Source: Parascedosporium putredinis
Lineage: Eukaryota > Ascomycota > Sordariomycetes > Microascales > Microascaceae
Assembly: GCA_949357655.1 (NCBI GenBank)
Contig: CASHTG010000015.1
Location: 4,154,001 to 4,218,000, forward strand
Length of the DNA: 64,000 nt
Direction: 5' to 3'
Each line of letters starts with the position of its first letter. The first letter of the stretch is position 1. Below are positions 61,147 to 64,000 of the stretch, piece by piece. The position numbers and the translations under genes are program-made. Under the pieces are notes generated by a model. It saw only the letters and a list, made by a program, of their open reading frames with translations. It searched no databases and was not told the origin of the DNA.

Positions 61147-63205
61147 ATGCCTACCATCAACGCCAGGGCCGCCACTACTGATAGTAGTGTTTTTGACCTT
61201 CCCAAACTCCGCGTGTCGTTTGGACTTGAGGTCAGTGATGCTTCGGGCATAGCAAGACTCCACGCAAAACTAACGCGGCCAGACCGACACACGCTATCTC
61301 AAGGCCCGTGGGGATTCTGTTGCCGGTAACTGTCCTCAAGCTTCCAGCACCTAGGAGGCCTACTCACCGCCAACCTAGAATTCTTCGATGTAAAGTTTTG
61401 TCCCTACCAACCTCTTGATCAAAGCCCGGTCTTCGCAGCAGTGAGCAAAAAGCATGTAGGTGCACCACGTATGTCTCGTCTCAGTGCAACGCTCTTAATG
61501 CAAGAAACAGGTCATCATATGTAAACTTTCCCGGGCGAAGGACGACCCGAGCCCTTGCGAAATCATCAACATAATCCGGGACAACGACGTAAGCCACAAT
61601 CTTCATTTCATGAGCACATTGCTTCACCCGGTTCACTACATTTTCCGGTACTAACATTGACAGCTAGGATGATGCCTTGAACTGCTGTTGCACATGGTCT
61701 AAAGACAAGCAGAGTGGGAGCCCGATCCTTTGCGTGGCTGGCAGGGATTGCAAGATCAAGATATACGATCTTGCCAACGGGGACGTAAGCAACGTACGTT
61801 CAGTTCAACCTTGTCCTTTATCGGGCCCCTCGCTAACAATACTTGATGAACAGTGCCTGGTAGGGCATGGCGGGGTACGTTCTAGAAGCCTTACATGGTA
61901 TATTGATGGCGATTCGAACTATTACACAGGAAATCAATGATTTGGCGACCTCCCCAAGTAACCCTTCCGTCATCGCCTCAGCATCGGATGATACGACGGT
62001 GAGGATATGGTGTCTCGATGCCATGCATTCCCGGCAACCATGCCTATATTTGCTAGGGGTGAAGGCCACTGTGCTTCGTTGCTCAGCGTGGTAGGTATGA
62101 GGGCAACCTCGCTTCGCATGGACAACCGTATCTAAGTGAATATTCGCTGACATAGTCCGATGGCGCAGGCTTTCCATGATACCGGCCGATATGTTCTTTC
62201 TGCCGGACATGACGGTGTAATAAATCTCGTTAGTGTAACAAGATCTTTCCTTGTACGAGACGCCTTTAGCTCATGAATTGACAGTGGACACTCCCCGATT
62301 TCCCTACTGAACCAAGACATCGTCCACTCGAGCTTCACTACTCACACTTTTCCACCTCCGAGATTCACAGCGCCTTGGTTGACTGGTAGGAGATTTTGTG
62401 CTGATCCCCAAGAGAGATCTAAACTAATTGGAAGGAACTGTAGTGTTGCCTTTTATGGGGATAAGATCCTTTCAAGGGCTTGCCATGATGAAGTTATCGT
62501 CCTCTGGAGCATTGAAGGGTTTTCTTCCAAAGATCAACCCCCACAATCCGCGGCACCGACGGCCTACGACCCCAGTCGGCTGACAAGGTCAGCATTTAGC
62601 GCGTCAACATCTCAGTCCAGTCCAGTTCTTTACACGAGAATCCTTGAATTTGACACACCTGGGTGCGGACCCCAGTTTTTCATGCGCTTTCGTCTTCACT
62701 GCGTACCAGACCAAAACCATGTTCTTGCTTTCTGCAATGCGAATGGCAAAGTATTTTTCTGGGATCTCGATAGACTGAAAGCATATCACGATTTCACCAA
62801 TCCTGCTGTCAAATTTGACAATGGGGGCCTACGGTGACCGTGCGGCCAGCCTGGCTTCAGCTTTCGCACCCACGACGTACCGGACCCTCTCACAACTCGA
62901 AAAGGCATCCGGGCCCTGTCCGTGATTGCAACGATCTTCCCGCCGCAACACCCAGTGGAGATGAGCCACCCAGTAACAGTACACCTTCGACGTTGAAACC
63001 ATACACTTCAGAGACGGTCTTGGCCTGGGAGTCTAGGTATAATGTTGACTCACCCTACAAGCCCTTAAAGGCCCACAAAGTAGAGGCTTTTGGTATGTCC
63101 AGTTTTGTCGGACGGCAGGTCGGGTGGAGCCCAGGCGGAGAGTGGTGCGTGGTCGTAGGAAGTTCAAATGTGGCACTTATTTTACAGAGATGGTCGAAAG
63201 GATAA
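61147..63205 (+). CDS. EED: Polycomb PRC2 subunit EED (WD40 protein)
   Basis: EED is the WD40 propeller of PRC2, which binds trimethylated H3K27 and supports its spread by the E(z)/Kmt6 methyltransferase. The N-terminus reads SSVFDLPKLRVSFGLEVSDA. Propeller blocks: KFCPYQPLDQSPVFAAVSKK, RDCKIKIYDLANGD, CLVGHGG joined over an intron to EINDLATSPSNPSVIASASD, then TTVRIWCLDAMHSRQ, HYSHFSTSEIHSAL, VAFYGDKILSRACHDEVIVL, KVFFWDLDRL and AWSPGG-like VGWSPGGEWCVVVGSSN. The spacing and the HFSTSEIHS segment match fungal EED homologues I know. The gene is cut by several small introns and by frame breaks near 62095, 62265, 62400 and 62840, so the exact protein is not resolved. Ends GWSPGGEWCVVV...RWSKG. 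Confidence 0.82.
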
Positions 63206-63523
63206 ACTATCTGGAAGTCGCGGATGGAAGAACATTAGCTGGTCTTACAATGCTTTAAGCAGTGGAAGGAAAATTACAACACATCACTAGTCCATATATA
63301 TGTAATGCTCGGGTTTCAAATTGTTTTGGTGCATACCTAACGGGCTATTGTTTTTAACCCGCCGGCCACCTAGAAGCACCTAGAAATTGGCATTTAACTT
63401 TTGTACCATAGCACTTGAGGTGAGAAGCATGTCCTTTATTCTTCAACTTGGTGTATATTACAGTGCAACAGTCCGAGTATACAAATTTGATGAGTTTTAG
63501 GCTATATATAGATCCCACAGCTG
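63206..63523. other. Convergent 3' flanks of EED and the complex I subunit gene
   Basis: About 320 nt of AT-rich noncoding DNA between convergent genes; probable 3' UTRs only. Confidence 0.5.
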
Positions 63524-64000
63524 TTACTTTGAGCTCCTATCGAAATATGACCATTGGCCTGGAGCAGCTTTCTCACAGAGAGGTTCCCATCTTCCTCGGC
63601 ACTAATTAGCAATGCGATGAGATGGTCTTCATTAATAAAACGGAGACTTACACTTTAGCTTCATACATAACGTCTAATAGTTTCAGCTCGCCTTCCGCAA
63701 CCTGAATAACTTCTTCAAGGAGGCCTGCGCCAATTGAGTCCTCGAGTTCGGCGATCCTTGAAAACGTTAGTACCCAGTTAGGATCGAGTTAGGTAGAGGG
63801 ATGTCGCTCACTGAACAGCAGTTAACTGTGGCTCAGTACTCAGCTGGGCTTGCAAGGTAGGAGGGAGCGTGTCTTCGTCCCTTTTGAGACCAGGTCGATT
63901 TTCTCATCTGCGGCCCGTTGCCCCTCGGAGAGGGGCTAGTGTCAGATTCTCCATTCCATTCTTCCTCCCTTATATCCTTCTCAGCTCGTCTCTTGGGAAT
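63524..64000 (-). CDS. NADH:ubiquinone oxidoreductase accessory subunit (NDUFA5 / 29.9 kDa type), 5' partial
   Basis: NDUFA5-type subunits belong to the peripheral arm of mitochondrial complex I. The C-terminal half is present: TLPPTLQAQLSTEPQLTAVQ, then IAELEDSIGAGLLEEVIQVA and EGELKLLDVMYEAK, ending WEPLCEKAAPGQWSYFDRSS followed by K and TAA (63524-63526). Introns are near 63602-63652 (GTGTAAGT...TTAG) and 63757-63811 (GTGAGC...TCAAG). The IGAGLLEEVIQVAEGE segment and the tail GQW-YF are diagnostic of fungal 29.9 kDa subunits. The start lies beyond the right edge. Frame changes near 63940-63990 prevent a clean reading of the Glu-rich linker. Confidence 0.85.

Overview
This is a nuclear segment from a filamentous ascomycete (Pezizomycotina). 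The gene set is fungal: ERG5/CYP61, an SSE1-type Hsp110, Bbc1, Gyp8, Rrn7, Mrp51 and a Polycomb EED homologue. Genes are intron-bearing, with short introns (about 50-115 nt, GTRNGT...YAG), compact intergenic gaps and no operons. The class cannot be fixed from sequence alone. I saw no mobile element, CRISPR array, virus or biosynthetic cluster.

Layout: a 5'-truncated gamma-tubulin complex gene (1-2363,+); a conserved fungal protein of unknown function (about 2622-4399,-); a gene-poor stretch to 6.9 kb; BBC1 (6923-10182,-) diverging from RTR1 (10932-11794,+); RPS17 (12160-12719,-); MRP51 (13126-14522,-) diverging from the queuine tRNA-ribosyltransferase gene (14898-16251,+); ERG5 (17750-19597,+); a rhodanese gene (20537-21258,+); a YIP5/YIPF1-type gene (21474-22447,-); ubiquitin-L40 (23046-23724,-); RRN7 (about 23978-25687,-); eIF5A (26338-27244,-); VPS52 (28504-30587,+); GYP8 (30865-32320,-); an MMS1/DDB1-like propeller gene (33219-37610,+); eIF5B (38602-41955,+); an Hsp110 gene (42247-44822,-); NMD2/UPF2 (46426-50151,-); HRQ1 (50672-54046,-); YRB2 (54634-56347,+); YIP4/YIPF6 (56721-57711,-); a two-PAS protein (58259-59923,-); EED (61147-63205,+); and a complex I accessory subunit running off the right edge (63524-64000,-).

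By role the window is housekeeping: protein synthesis (S17, ubiquitin-L40, eIF5A, eIF5B, Mrp51, TGT, Rrn7), RNA polymerase II and mRNA control (Rtr1, Upf2), membrane traffic (Vps52, Gyp8, two Yip proteins, Bbc1), genome maintenance (Hrq1, MMS1-like), chromatin (EED), sterols (ERG5) and chaperones (Hsp110).

The main technical point is that many of these genes carry apparent frameshifts, nearly all explained by one missing base in a homopolymer. This looks like sequencing or assembly error rather than gene decay, so protein models should be corrected before use. The most notable biology is a ubiquitin-L40 start codon split by an intron next to a 7-nt exon, a stop-free 63-nt intron in HRQ1, and a PRC2 (EED) gene.
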